In this document: positions 53,621 to 62,534 of the stretch, piece by piece
Layout of the letters: the number at the start of each line of letters is the position of its first letter
Position numbering within the stretch: position 1 is the stretch's first letter
Origin: Maricaulis sp034670125
GTDB taxonomy: Bacteria > Pseudomonadota > Alphaproteobacteria > Caulobacterales > Maricaulaceae
Assembly (NCBI RefSeq): GCF_034670125.1
Contig: NZ_JAXMOC010000003.1
Coordinates: 248,001 to 312,000, forward strand
DNA: 64,000 nt
Direction: 5' to 3'
Notes under the pieces: generated by a model
Database searches by the model: none
What the model was told of the DNA's origin: nothing
What the model saw: only the letters and a program-made list of their open reading frames with translations
Translations under genes and position numbers: made by a program

Positions 53621-54931
53621 CTATCCGGTCCGGGCGCCGCGGAAAAGCGACTCGCTGATGGGCTCGAGAAGGTAATCCAGCGTCGTCCGGCTCGATCCCG
53701 AGAAGATGAAAACCTCGACCGGCATGCCAGGAATGACATCCAGCTCTCCGAGACGCGCCGCCTGGTCTGCCGGGATGCGAATACGGACCTCGTAGTAGGA
53801 AACACCGGTGTTCTGGTCGGTCTTCAGATCCGCACTGACGCTGATCACCTCTCCATCCAGGCGCGGCGTCATCCAGCTCTTGTAAGCGGTCAGGCGTGTG
53901 CGGACAGCCTGGCCTTCATAGACAGCGGCCCGATCAGCCGGCTGGATCCGAACGGATGCCGTCATTTCGCCAACAGCCGGGACGATTTCCAGAATGGCTT
54001 CGCCGGGCCTGACCACACCCCCGCGCGTTGCAAATCGAAGATTGAGCACTTCACCGGACAGGGGCGCGACCACGACCGAACGATTCAGTACGTCCTGGGC
54101 CGCGGCAATGCGCTCGCCAGCCTGTTCCAGCTGACTGCGGACCTCGAGTTGATCAGCCGAGATCTGGCGCAGGAAGGCCGCTTCGGTCTGGGCGATCTGG
54201 CCGTCGAGATCCTGTTCCAGCGTGGCGGCCTGCTGGGCATCGGTCCGCAGACGGGAGATATCCGCTTCCAGCGCCGCCACGTCGCGTTCCATCCCACGCA
54301 GCTCGTCCAGTCGGGCCATCTGCCGCTCATAGCGGTCGCGCAACAGCGAAAGCTGGTCCTCAGCCGCCGCAATGACACGCTGGGTCACGCGGATCTGCTG
54401 GGCGTGCAGGGCGCGCGATGACCGGGCGCCATCCCGTCGCGCGGTCAGGACAGCGATATCAGCCTGAAACGACTGGGTCTGCTGGCGGAACAGGTCGCTC
54501 TGCCGGGTCACCACCGCCTGGCGCTGGTCCGCCGTCAGGTCGAGGGCGTCAAGCGGGGAAAAGTCCGGCTCATCCAGTCCGGCGCGCAAGGCCGCAAGCC
54601 GCTGCTGGGATCCGGTCAGGGTCGCGATCTCCTGCAACAACTCGTCGCGCACGGCGAGCGAGGCGGTCTCCTGCAGGGTCAACAGGGGCTCGCCGGCATC
54701 GACCTGGTCACCATCCCGCACCAGTAGCTCATGAATGATGCCACCCTCGAGATGCTGAACAACCTGCCGGTCATTCTCGACCACGATCTGACCGGCCGCC
54801 GGCACGCCCTCGGCAAGCGGTGCCAGCCCGGCCCACGCCAGGAAACCGCCGAGTCCGATCAGGCAGATCAGCGCCGAATTGCGGACAAAACCATCAGCGA
54901 GGATGCGGCTCGTCTGGTCGGGCGCATCCAT
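53621..54931 (-). CDS. HlyD-family membrane fusion protein of type I secretion
   Basis: A 436-residue periplasmic adaptor. One membrane helix near the N-terminus (LICLIGLGGFLAWAGLAPLAEG), a biotinyl-lipoyl-like half (HLEGGIIHELLVRDGDQVDAGEPLLTL), a long coiled-coil hairpin (about 95-270) and a second lipoyl/beta-barrel part (VVAPLSGEVLNLRFATRGGVVRPGE in two segments). It resembles PrtE. ATG 54931 overlaps the ABC stop (TGATG), so stoichiometry is coupled. Confidence 0.9.
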   Translation of the reverse strand: MDAPDQTSRILADGFVRNSALICLIGLGGFLAWAGLAPLAEGVPAAGQIVVENDRQVVQHLEGGIIHELLVRDGDQVDAGEPLLTLQETASLAVRDELLQEIATLTGSQQRLAALRAGLDEPDFSPLDALDLTADQRQAVVTRQSDLFRQQTQSFQADIAVLTARRDGARSSRALHAQQIRVTQRVIAAAEDQLSLLRDRYERQMARLDELRGMERDVAALEADISRLRTDAQQAATLEQDLDGQIAQTEAAFLRQISADQLEVRSQLEQAGERIAAAQDVLNRSVVVAPLSGEVLNLRFATRGGVVRPGEAILEIVPAVGEMTASVRIQPADRAAVYEGQAVRTRLTAYKSWMTPRLDGEVISVSADLKTDQNTGVSYYEVRIRIPADQAARLGELDVIPGMPVEVFIFSGSSRTTLDYLLEPISESLFRGARTG

Positions 54932-56625
54932 CAGGCAGCCCCCCCGCGACCGGACATCTGTGTGCCCGCTCCCGGTCCGGTCGCCAGTTTGAGGAATTGT
55001 TCGGCTGGCGCCGCCATGACGTCTCCATTGCGCACCAGCAACACAGTCTTTGACCGCTCGATCACACGGCGGTCATGGGTCGCCGCCAGGATGATCGCAC
55101 CCCGCTCGGCGGCCTGGCGCAATGCGTTGACGAGGCCGGGCGCTGCCGCCGCATCCAGATTGGCCGTCGGCTCGTCCAGCAACAACAAGACCGGGTCCCC
55201 GAACAAGGCCCGCGCCAGACCGATCATCTGGCGCTGACCGGCCGACAGGTGCGTGCCGCCCGGTCCGACGCGCGTGTCATAGCCGTCGGGAAGGGAAAGA
55301 ATGGTTTCGTGGGAGCCTGCAGCCCGGGCGGCAGCGATGATCGCCTCGGCATCGGCCTCACCAAGCCGGGCGATGTTTTCCCCGACTGTGGCCGGGAGGA
55401 GTTCGACGTCCTGCGGGACATAGCCGACATGGCGTCCGCGATCCGGGCCCGGCCAGTCGTGCAGGTTGCGCCCGCCCAGGCTCATCGCGCCGGAACCCGG
55501 CTGCCAGGCGCCCGCAAGCGTCTGCAGGAGCGTGGTCTTGCCGGCGCCATTGCCACCCGTCACGGCAATCAGTTGACCGCCCGATGCAGACCAGCTGAAC
55601 GGACGTATCTGGGGTGTTTCGGCACCCGGAACGACAACCGACAACCGGTCCAGTTTCAACTCTGCCGCCGGTCGCGGCAAGGGTGTGAAACGCGCCTCCG
55701 CGTCCGTCCCGTCGAGGCGTTCAGTCAGGCCTTTCCAGGCCGCCCATGTCTGGATGGTGTTGCGCCATCCGCCGACGATCTGGTCGATCGGCCCCAGTGT
55801 ACGCGCCAGGATGATCGACGACGCGACGATCGCTCCGGGCGAGATTTCCTGGCTCAACGCCAGTGCCGCGCCACCACCGAGCACACCAATCTGAAGGATC
55901 TGCCGCGTCGAGCGGGAAATCGCCGAGAACTTGCCGTCTCCCTTTGCGGCTTCCATCGAGAAACTCTGGCCAGCGCCCTGGCTGGCCCGCCAGCGGCGAT
56001 AGGCAGCCGGCACCAGACCCATGGCAGCCATGGCTGAGCGCTGACGCTCCAGCCCGGCGGCGAAATCCCCGGCGCTGCGCAGCGCTCCCTGGGAAAACTG
56101 GCCGGCCTGGCGGGTGGTCATCTCTGCAGTGACCGCGACCGCAAACACCACAGCCGCGCCAACCAGCCCGATCACTCCCAACACCGGGTGGATGAGGAAC
56201 AGCACGACCAGGAACAGGGGGGCAAACGGCAGGTCGGCAAAGGGCAGAAGTGAGCCGGATTGCAGAGCGGTCTGCACCCGCTGGATCGCGCCGAGATCGC
56301 GCGAGAGATGCGGCGCACCGGACTCGGCTTCAAACCGGGCGAAGACCAAGGGCACAAGCAGGGCGTCGAGCTCCTGTCCGGCCAACGCGCCGACCCGGCG
56401 TCGCCCGGCTTCCGCCGCGCCGTAGACACCCAGCAAGAAGACCGCCAGCACCGACAACCAGATCAAGGTGTCGGTCGAAGCCGACGACAGGACTCGGTCA
56501 TAGACCTGCAGCATGTAGAGCGGCGACACCAGCAGCAGCAGGTTCGAGGCGAGCGAAAACCCGGCCAGCGCCGCCATGTGCGGCCGCAAGCGCTGCCGGA
56601 CCTGCAATGCCAAGGGTTTTTGCAT
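54931..56625 (-). CDS. Type I secretion ABC transporter (PrtD-like)
   Basis: A 564-residue exporter half: about six membrane segments (residues 15-290) and a nucleotide-binding domain with Walker A GGNGAGKTT (Lys363), Q-loop VGYVPQDVELLP, signature LSAGQRQMIGLARAL and Walker B LLLLDEPTANLD. It lacks an N-terminal peptidase or CLD domain, as in PrtD-type protease exporters. ATG 56625 is preceded by GGGAG and gives the usual N-terminus; the frame opens 39 codons earlier. First gene of the operon; the neighbouring protease is the obvious substrate. Confidence 0.92.
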   Translation of the reverse strand: MQKPLALQVRQRLRPHMAALAGFSLASNLLLLVSPLYMLQVYDRVLSSASTDTLIWLSVLAVFLLGVYGAAEAGRRRVGALAGQELDALLVPLVFARFEAESGAPHLSRDLGAIQRVQTALQSGSLLPFADLPFAPLFLVVLFLIHPVLGVIGLVGAAVVFAVAVTAEMTTRQAGQFSQGALRSAGDFAAGLERQRSAMAAMGLVPAAYRRWRASQGAGQSFSMEAAKGDGKFSAISRSTRQILQIGVLGGGAALALSQEISPGAIVASSIILARTLGPIDQIVGGWRNTIQTWAAWKGLTERLDGTDAEARFTPLPRPAAELKLDRLSVVVPGAETPQIRPFSWSASGGQLIAVTGGNGAGKTTLLQTLAGAWQPGSGAMSLGGRNLHDWPGPDRGRHVGYVPQDVELLPATVGENIARLGEADAEAIIAAARAAGSHETILSLPDGYDTRVGPGGTHLSAGQRQMIGLARALFGDPVLLLLDEPTANLDAAAAPGLVNALRQAAERGAIILAATHDRRVIERSKTVLLVRNGDVMAAPAEQFLKLATGPGAGTQMSGRGGAA

Positions 56626-56766
56626 ACTCACTCCCACACAGACCGAAGTCCCTTGACGCCTGAACAATGAATGCCCTGCGATCCTGCCCGGTCCCTTGTG
56701 CCAACGATACCGTGGAGATCGAAATTTCGCCAGTGCCTGCACCGGCTTGTATGCACGGCTGGCGCG

Positions 56767-57735
56767 CTATTTCAGTCCGACACGCAACAGGTCGTGAAGG
56801 TGAAGGATACCGACGGGCCGGTCATCGCCATCGACAATGAAGAGCTGGATGATCTTCGGGTCGCCCGCCGTCATCAGCCGCAATGCATCCGCTGCCAGCA
56901 TGCCGGCATTGCCGGTACGCGGTCCGACCGTCATCACATCACCCGCACGCTTGTCGACCAGGCCCGCCCCCATGTGCCGACGCAAATCGCCATCGGTGAT
57001 GATGCCCGCCAGCCTTCCGTCCGGGTCGGTGATACCGGCGCAGCCAAAGCTCTTGGTCGTCATTTCGATCAGCACGTCACTCATCGGTGCGTCGGCGCCG
57101 ATCAATGGCACCGCGTCACCCGCGTGCATGATATCGCCGACACTCGCGAGAGCAGCGCCCAGTGCGCCGCCGGGATGGAAGGTCTTGAAGTCCGTCGCTG
57201 TGAAGCCGCGCGCCTCCAGCAAGGCGACCGCCAACGCATCGCCCAAGGCCATCATGAGAGTGGTCGAGGTCGTTGGTGCGCGGGTTTCGCCGCAGGCTTC
57301 CGGCGATTGTGGAATGGCCAGCAGGAAGTCCCCGGCTCGTCCGAGCGTGCTGTCAGGCTGGGCTGTCATGGCAATCAACGGGACGCCGAAGCGGCGGCAA
57401 TAGGCGATCAGATCGCCAAGCTCCTTGGTCTCGCCGGACTTTGACAGGGCCAGCACCGCGTCATCGCTGCCAATCATGCCCAGATCGCCATGACTGGCTT
57501 CGGTCGGATGGACGTAATAGGCCGGCGTTCCGGTTGATGCGAGAGTCGCCGCGATTTTTCGCGCGACATGGCCGGACTTCCCCACCCCGGCGCAGATCAG
57601 TCGCCCCTGCAGCCCTTCAAGACGCGACACCGTGTCCGCGAATGCCGCAGAAATGGACTTTTCAAGCGCCTCCATGCCGTCGCGCTCGATGGCGATGACG
57701 CGCCGGGCAGATTGCACGGAATCGATATCGGACAT
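56767..57735 (-). CDS. kdsD: Arabinose-5-phosphate isomerase
   Basis: Makes arabinose-5-phosphate for Kdo, a core sugar of LPS and some capsules. The 322-residue protein has a SIS domain (ICAGVGKSGHVARKIAATLASTGTP in two parts, HPTEASHGDLGMI, ALSKSGETKEL) and two C-terminal CBS domains (about 205-320). Family members are called KdsD or KpsF; sequence alone does not say which. Divergent from gpmA across a hairpin-rich region. Confidence 0.92.
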   Translation of the reverse strand: MSDIDSVQSARRVIAIERDGMEALEKSISAAFADTVSRLEGLQGRLICAGVGKSGHVARKIAATLASTGTPAYYVHPTEASHGDLGMIGSDDAVLALSKSGETKELGDLIAYCRRFGVPLIAMTAQPDSTLGRAGDFLLAIPQSPEACGETRAPTTSTTLMMALGDALAVALLEARGFTATDFKTFHPGGALGAALASVGDIMHAGDAVPLIGADAPMSDVLIEMTTKSFGCAGITDPDGRLAGIITDGDLRRHMGAGLVDKRAGDVMTVGPRTGNAGMLAADALRLMTAGDPKIIQLFIVDGDDRPVGILHLHDLLRVGLK

Positions 57736-57793
57736 GCCGTTTCCTCACAGCCAGTCAGGACGGAATGCCCTCTTCAGCACGACCCAATAGCAG

Positions 57794-57979
57794 AACCGCG
57801 CACGTCCGGGGAAGAGACGTGCGCGGTTTGGGCGACCGGTGGCGCTCAGGCCTTGGGGGGACGGTTCAAGGCCGCGCATCCCGACGCCGCTTATCGGGGC
57901 GGATAAGTCATGCCTTGGGTGTCGGTTCAATGGGATGAACCAGGCCCGCCCCGGAAACCTGTGGTCCTTTTATACCACA
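57794..57979. other. Hairpin-rich intergenic region, possible structured RNA
   Basis: The 362-base gap between kdsD and gpmA (57736-58097) contains no gene but five consecutive perfect stems: AACCGCGCACGTC/GACGTGCGCGGTT (57794-57828, 13 bp), GGCCTTG/CAAGGCC (57849-57873), CTTATC/GATAAG (57890-57907), GGTTCA/TGAACC (57924-57941) and TGTGGT/ACCACA (57960-57979). None is followed by a T-run, so they do not look like simple terminators. It could be a small RNA, a leader, or regulator sites; strand is not determined. Confidence 0.45.
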
Positions 57980-58097
57980 ACTTGATCGTGAGCGTTAAGC
58001 GAAATCTGGTGACCGACCGCCACCGCCCCACCGCCTTGCCCTGCTGCGATGGGCGGGCTATCGCTGCCCGCGACAGGGCAATTCGGGAGACAACCTC

Positions 58098-58829
58098 ATG
58101 CCGCAACTCGCACTCATCCGGCACGGACAGAGCGAATGGAATCTCCAAAACCGGTTTACCGGCTGGGTTGATGTCGACCTGACCGATGAGGGCATTGCCC
58201 AGGCCAGGCGTTCCGGCGAATTGCTGGCCAAGGAAGGGTTCGAACCGACGCATGCTTACGTGTCAGTGCTGAAACGAGCGATCAAGACGCTCAACCTCAC
58301 TCTGGAAGGCCTCGACCGGTTGTGGATTCCGGTCGACAAGGCCTGGCGCCTGAATGAACGGCACTACGGTGCGCTTGCCGGCCTCGACAAGAATGAGACC
58401 CGGGCCAAGCACGGTGACGACCAGGTCAAGATCTGGCGCCGGTCCTTTGACACGCCGCCTCCGCCGATCGCGACGGACCATGCCTATCACCCGATCAATG
58501 ACACGCGTTATTCTGATGTCCCGCGCGAGCTCCTGCCAGCGTCCGAGTCGCTGAAATCGACGCTGGATCGCGTTGAACCCTACTGGACGGCATCCATCCT
58601 GCCGCGCCTGAAATCCGGCGAAACGCTGATCGTGGCGGCGCACGGCAACAGCCTTCGGGCCCTCGTCAAACTCCTTTTCAAGGTCTCGGACGCTGACATC
58701 ATGGAGATCGAGGTCCCGACCGGAAACCCGCTGCTGATCGATCTCGCTGATGACGGCACCACTTTGCGATCCGCACGGTATCTCGATGCCGATCGGGCCA
58801 AGCCATTGCCGCCCATTCCTCTCGCATGA
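58098..58829 (+). CDS. gpmA: 2,3-bisphosphoglycerate-dependent phosphoglycerate mutase
   Basis: Interconverts 3- and 2-phosphoglycerate in glycolysis. 243 residues; the RHGQSEWN motif holds catalytic His9, followed by LTDEGIAQARRSGELL, RLNERHYGALAGLDK and the second active-site HGNSLRALVKLL. The length is typical of the dPGM type. GGGAGAC precedes ATG 58098. Its stop overlaps the start of the next gene (ATGA), an unusual operon partner for a glycolytic gene. Confidence 0.95.
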   Translation: MPQLALIRHGQSEWNLQNRFTGWVDVDLTDEGIAQARRSGELLAKEGFEPTHAYVSVLKRAIKTLNLTLEGLDRLWIPVDKAWRLNERHYGALAGLDKNETRAKHGDDQVKIWRRSFDTPPPPIATDHAYHPINDTRYSDVPRELLPASESLKSTLDRVEPYWTASILPRLKSGETLIVAAHGNSLRALVKLLFKVSDADIMEIEVPTGNPLLIDLADDGTTLRSARYLDADRAKPLPPIPLA

Positions 58830-59449
58830 CGGCAATCGACGACGCCCGATACATGGACCTCGCACTGGCTCTGGCACAGGCGCAACAGGGGCGCACCGCT
58901 CCCAATCCGGCGGTAGGATGCGTGCTCGTCAGGGACCGACGGATCATCGCCGTTGGCGCGACAGCGAACGGCGGCAGACCGCACGCGGAAAGGGTTGCCC
59001 TCGACGCGGCGGGCGATCAGGCCGCCGGCGCAACCGCCTACGTCACCCTCGAACCCTGCGCCCATCATGGTCAGACGCCGCCCTGCGCCGAGGCCCTGGT
59101 GCAGGCGGGCGTGGCAAGGGTCGTGGTCGCTTGCCGGGACGCGTTCCACAAGGTCGCCGGTCGCGGACTGGTCATCCTCAAGGCTGCGGGCATCACGGTC
59201 GAGACCGGGCAACGCCAGGCGGACGCAGCCAAGCTCTATGACGGATTCTTCCATCGCCTTTCCACCGGCTGGCCGAAGATCGAAGTCGATCAGCGGGCCC
59301 GACTGTATGATGCAGAGCTGACCGCCGACACATCTGAAGCCGCCTTGACCCAGATCCGCGCCTTCGCTGCTGACGGCATCAACCGGCTCCGGATCGCGCC
59401 TGGCCACCCTCTCGCGGACCGCGACTGGTCCGCCCTTCTCGATGCCTGA
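58826..59449 (+). CDS. ribD: RibD-type deaminase with truncated reductase part
   Basis: A zinc-dependent pyrimidine deaminase of riboflavin synthesis. Residues 1-about 145 hold the complete deaminase: NPAVGCVLV, zinc ligands His53-Ala-Glu55 (HAE), and PCAHHGQTPPC with Cys78 and Cys87. Only about 60 residues follow, whereas the reductase half of full RibD (about 360 residues) needs over 200. The frame then stops with no visible frameshift and no reductase remnant. It may be a deaminase-only enzyme or a RibD degenerated by deletion. Co-translated with gpmA. Confidence 0.75.
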   Translation: MTAIDDARYMDLALALAQAQQGRTAPNPAVGCVLVRDRRIIAVGATANGGRPHAERVALDAAGDQAAGATAYVTLEPCAHHGQTPPCAEALVQAGVARVVVACRDAFHKVAGRGLVILKAAGITVETGQRQADAAKLYDGFFHRLSTGWPKIEVDQRARLYDAELTADTSEAALTQIRAFAADGINRLRIAPGHPLADRDWSALLDA

Positions 59450-59520
59450 TCAGAACACTGGCTGTTAACGGTCGGTCGGTATGATGTCGGATTGAAACAC
59501 ATGCCGACAGGACCGCGCCG

Positions 59521-60822
59521 ATGACCGGTCGCAAGATCGAGTTCAAGAAACTGACCCAGGACGAAGTCGACGCAATCTGCGCCCGGCATGAACGCCTTTG
59601 GTCGGGCAGATCGGGCGGCGCGCGAGCGAACTTCTCCTATACAATTCTCGAAAACATGGTGCTCGCCAACCGGGACCTGTCCGATGCCGACTTCAGCGGT
59701 GCTGTGCTGCGCGGTGCGGTCCTGTCCGGGGCCACACTGAACAGCGCGACTTTCTTCGCGGCCGATTTGCGGCGCGCCAATCTGGAAGGTGCCTCCCTGC
59801 GTCGCGCCGACCTGCGCGGGGCGATCATGCGGGGCGCAAACCTGACCGGGGCGGACCTCACCGAAGCTGACTTGCGCGAAGGTGCCATCGCCCAGATGGA
59901 CAAGGAAAAAGGCCTGTCCGTCCTGAGCCACCGCACCCAGGAGAACGACGCGGGCACGGCCAATTTCACCGGCGCCAACCTGTCCGGATCGAAAATGGCC
60001 GGCATGGCCGCCCAGCAAGCCGACTTTACCGACGCCATGTTGCTGGGGACGCGGATGATCCGTGCCAATCTTCGCGGCTCATCCTTCCAGGGCGCCAACC
60101 TGGAGGGCGCGGACCTGTCCGGCGCCGACCTGTCCGACACAGATTTCTCGCATGCGGTCCTGATCGGAACCAAGACGGCGACGGCCAAGACACAAGGCAT
60201 GAACACTGAAGGTGCGTTGACCAACGATCCCGTCGGCATCGACCCTGACGCCCTGGAGCAATCGCTGGCCGACCAGATCGCCGAGCATGTCCGCTGGTGC
60301 GACACCAATGGCAAGGAGGGCAAGCCCTCCTTTTTCGACGGAACGGACCTGCGTGGCCTTACGTCATTGGCCGGGAAAACACTGACGGCCTTCCACGCAC
60401 GCGGATCGACCCTTTATGGACTGGATCTGGAAGGGGCGCAGTTGCAAGGCGCCCGGCTGGAAAAGGCCGATCTGCGGATGGTCAGTCTGCGCGGTGCCGA
60501 CCTGCGCGGGGCAGACCTGACCGGTGCCAACCTGTCCAATGCCGATCTGCGGGATTGCCAGCTCGGCCCGCTTTTGCTGGACGGGGACCGCGTCCTGCCG
60601 GCCTCTCTCGCCGGCGTGCGGGCCCGCTACACCGATTTGCGCGGTGCCGATCTGAGGCAGACCAAAGCCACAGGCGCGGACTTTTCCTATGCGACCCTCA
60701 ACGGCGCCAATGTCAAACGGGCGATCTTCAACGGGTCCTGTTTCACAGGCGCCCGCGTTGACGAGGATTTCACCGACCTGGTCGATTCACTCGACGGTGC
60801 GGTCGACCTCGACGCGGCCTGA
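59521..60822 (+). CDS. Pentapeptide-repeat protein
   Basis: A 433-residue protein made largely of A(D/N)Lxx pentapeptide repeats in two blocks (about residues 35-120 and 150-215, then 305-420), which fold as right-handed quadrilateral beta helices. A non-repeat segment (about 220-300) containing AEHVRWCDTNGKEGKPS separates them; it resembles a short segment seen in other pentapeptide proteins and may be the functional part. No signal peptide or membrane segment. Function unknown. The repeats give antisense frames that are not genes. Confidence 0.85.
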   Translation: MTGRKIEFKKLTQDEVDAICARHERLWSGRSGGARANFSYTILENMVLANRDLSDADFSGAVLRGAVLSGATLNSATFFAADLRRANLEGASLRRADLRGAIMRGANLTGADLTEADLREGAIAQMDKEKGLSVLSHRTQENDAGTANFTGANLSGSKMAGMAAQQADFTDAMLLGTRMIRANLRGSSFQGANLEGADLSGADLSDTDFSHAVLIGTKTATAKTQGMNTEGALTNDPVGIDPDALEQSLADQIAEHVRWCDTNGKEGKPSFFDGTDLRGLTSLAGKTLTAFHARGSTLYGLDLEGAQLQGARLEKADLRMVSLRGADLRGADLTGANLSNADLRDCQLGPLLLDGDRVLPASLAGVRARYTDLRGADLRQTKATGADFSYATLNGANVKRAIFNGSCFTGARVDEDFTDLVDSLDGAVDLDAA

Positions 60823-60827
60823 TCCGA

Positions 60828-60860
60828 CAAAAAAGGCGGCGAGCTTTCGCTCACCGCCTT
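60828..60860 (-). terminator. Terminator of hsp20, may act in both directions
   Basis: Stem AAGGCGGCGAGC (60833-60844) with GCTCACCGCCTT (60849-60860), one mismatch, loop TTTC. On the minus strand it is followed by six T residues (A run at 60829-60834), which fits termination of hsp20. It may also stop transcription of the pentapeptide gene. Confidence 0.8.
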
Positions 60861-60903
60861 CAGGGTCAATCGGAGGGAAATTCAAAAGACCGTCAGCGAC
60901 GGG

Positions 60904-61380
60904 TCAGGCAGCTTTCGTCTTGCCGCCCTCGATCAGCCGGGCACGCTTGGTACCGGCGCCGGATTTGATTTCAATCCGCTTCGGTTTGGCCGCCTCGGGA
61001 ATTTCCCGGACCAGGCGGACCTGCAACAGGCCATTCTTCAGTCCGGCGTCCGCCACTTCGACATGATCGGCCAGGTGGAAACGGCGCTCGAACGACCGCT
61101 CCGCAATTCCGCGATGCAGGAAACGGCGATCATCGGTGTCGGTTTTCTCGCCGATGCGACCGGATACGGTCAGGATGCTTTCCTGCACTTCGACGACGAG
61201 GTCTTCTTCACCGAAACCAGCCACTGCCAGTTCGATCAGGTATTCGTCATCAGCAACGTGCTGGATGTTGTAGGGCGGGTAGCCTTGGGATTCGATCTTG
61301 GTGGCCGAGTCCATCATGTCCGCGAGTCGATCGAAACCGACGATCGAGCGATACAGGGGCGTGAAATCTACAGTTCTCAT
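60904..61380 (-). CDS. Small heat-shock protein Hsp20/IbpA
   Basis: A holdase chaperone of 158 residues with MRTVDFTPLYRSIVGFDRLADMM at the N-terminus (IbpA-like), the alpha-crystallin core (PPYNI..ADDEYLIELAVAGF, LTVSGR, FLHRGIAERSFERRFHLADHVEV) and a basic C-terminal tail with RIEIKS. ATG 61380 has GGAGGA upstream; the longer frame from 61464 has no family match. Heat-shock sigma control is expected but no convincing promoter or thermometer was identified. Confidence 0.92.
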   Translation of the reverse strand: MRTVDFTPLYRSIVGFDRLADMMDSATKIESQGYPPYNIQHVADDEYLIELAVAGFGEEDLVVEVQESILTVSGRIGEKTDTDDRRFLHRGIAERSFERRFHLADHVEVADAGLKNGLLQVRLVREIPEAAKPKRIEIKSGAGTKRARLIEGGKTKAA

Positions 61381-61601
61381 TTCAGTCCATCCTCCTTCAG
61401 AGCGACAAACAGGCCCGGGCATCCGGGCGGGTTGGTGGAAGCCAGATCCGACGGATCCTGGCACGGTAGGCGAGCCCCGAATGGCGACCCGCCCGAACTA
61501 TTTGGGTAGGCGTTTTGTCCGCTGCAACCCCCCGCAATCAGGATTTGCGCACAACCCCGGCCTTGGGTACCAATTGCGCATCTCATCCAGGAGTTTCCAA
61601 T

Positions 61602-62534
61602 ATGCGTCATGCTTCCCTTCTCGCGCTTCTCGCCGGTACCGCCGTTCTGGCCGCCTGCAGCAATGAACCCGCCGACACAGCAGAGACCCCTGACACGGAA
61701 GCGCTCGTTGAGTCCGGTCCGGACGCGGCCGTCACAGACGTCGCCGAAGGTCCGGTCGCACCGGACCTGACAATCCTCGCAGAGGTCATCAATGCAGACT
61801 GGCGCGACGCTGACCGGGAGCGTGACCAATGGCGCAATCCGCAGGAAACGCTTGAGTTTTTCGAAGTCGACCCGAGCGGAACCATTGTTGAAATCTGGCC
61901 GGGTGGCGGTTGGTACACCGACATCATTGCCCCCTGGGTGAACGCCAATGGCGGTCAGTATGTCGCCGCTCATTTCGACCCGGAGTCCGACAGCCAGTAC
62001 CGTCAGCGCTCGCGGGCTTCCTTCGACGCGCACGTGGCCGACACGGCCGTCTTCGGAAATGTGATGACGGTCAGCTTCAACAGTGACACGCAGCTCGCGC
62101 TTGAAGCCGGCTCCGTGGACACCGTCCTGACCTTCCGCAACATCCACAACTGGATGTCCCGGGGTTTCACCGAGCGCGCCTTTGCCGATTTCCACACCGT
62201 CCTGCGCCCCGGCGGCGTACTGGGTGTCGTCGAACACCGCCTGCCGTCCACGCGGGAACAGGATCCCGGCGCACCGAGCGGATATGTCCAGCAGGCCTAT
62301 GTCATCGCACTGGCCGAAGAGGCCGGTTTCGAATTCGTTGGCGCATCAGAGATCAATGCCAATCCGGCCGATACAGCGGATCATCCGCTTGGTGTCTGGA
62401 CCTTGCCGCCGGTGCGTCGCAGCCCGCCGGCCGACAGTGAGCTGGCCGCTGATTTCGACAGGGACGCCTACGACGCGATCGGCGAGAGTGACCGCATGAC
62501 CTTGTTGTTCCGCAAACCGGCCGCAAGCGAATGA
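61602..62534 (+). CDS. Exported lipoprotein with methyltransferase-like domain
   Basis: A 310-residue predicted lipoprotein with lipobox LAAC (Cys19), an acidic Thr/Glu linker to about residue 50, then a methyltransferase-like domain: VEIWPGGGWYTDIIAPWV (motif I-like), GSVDTVLTFRNIHNWM, FHTVLRPGGVLGVVEHR, AEEAGFEFVGASEIN. The ATG at 61602, with CAGGAG before it, gives a proper signal; the longer frame from 61515 would bury it. Resembles COG4798-type predicted methyltransferases. SAM is not expected outside the cytoplasm, so activity is unclear. Confidence 0.85.
   Translation: MRHASLLALLAGTAVLAACSNEPADTAETPDTEALVESGPDAAVTDVAEGPVAPDLTILAEVINADWRDADRERDQWRNPQETLEFFEVDPSGTIVEIWPGGGWYTDIIAPWVNANGGQYVAAHFDPESDSQYRQRSRASFDAHVADTAVFGNVMTVSFNSDTQLALEAGSVDTVLTFRNIHNWMSRGFTERAFADFHTVLRPGGVLGVVEHRLPSTREQDPGAPSGYVQQAYVIALAEEAGFEFVGASEINANPADTADHPLGVWTLPPVRRSPPADSELAADFDRDAYDAIGESDRMTLLFRKPAASE

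Noticed and set aside
57840..57945. tRNA-like GGTTCAA segments
   Set aside because: No acceptor stem, anticodon loop or full cloverleaf can be built.
61381..61560. RNA thermometer (ROSE) or heat-shock promoter before hsp20
   Set aside because: No clear anti-Shine-Dalgarno stem and only a poor match to heat-shock promoter boxes.
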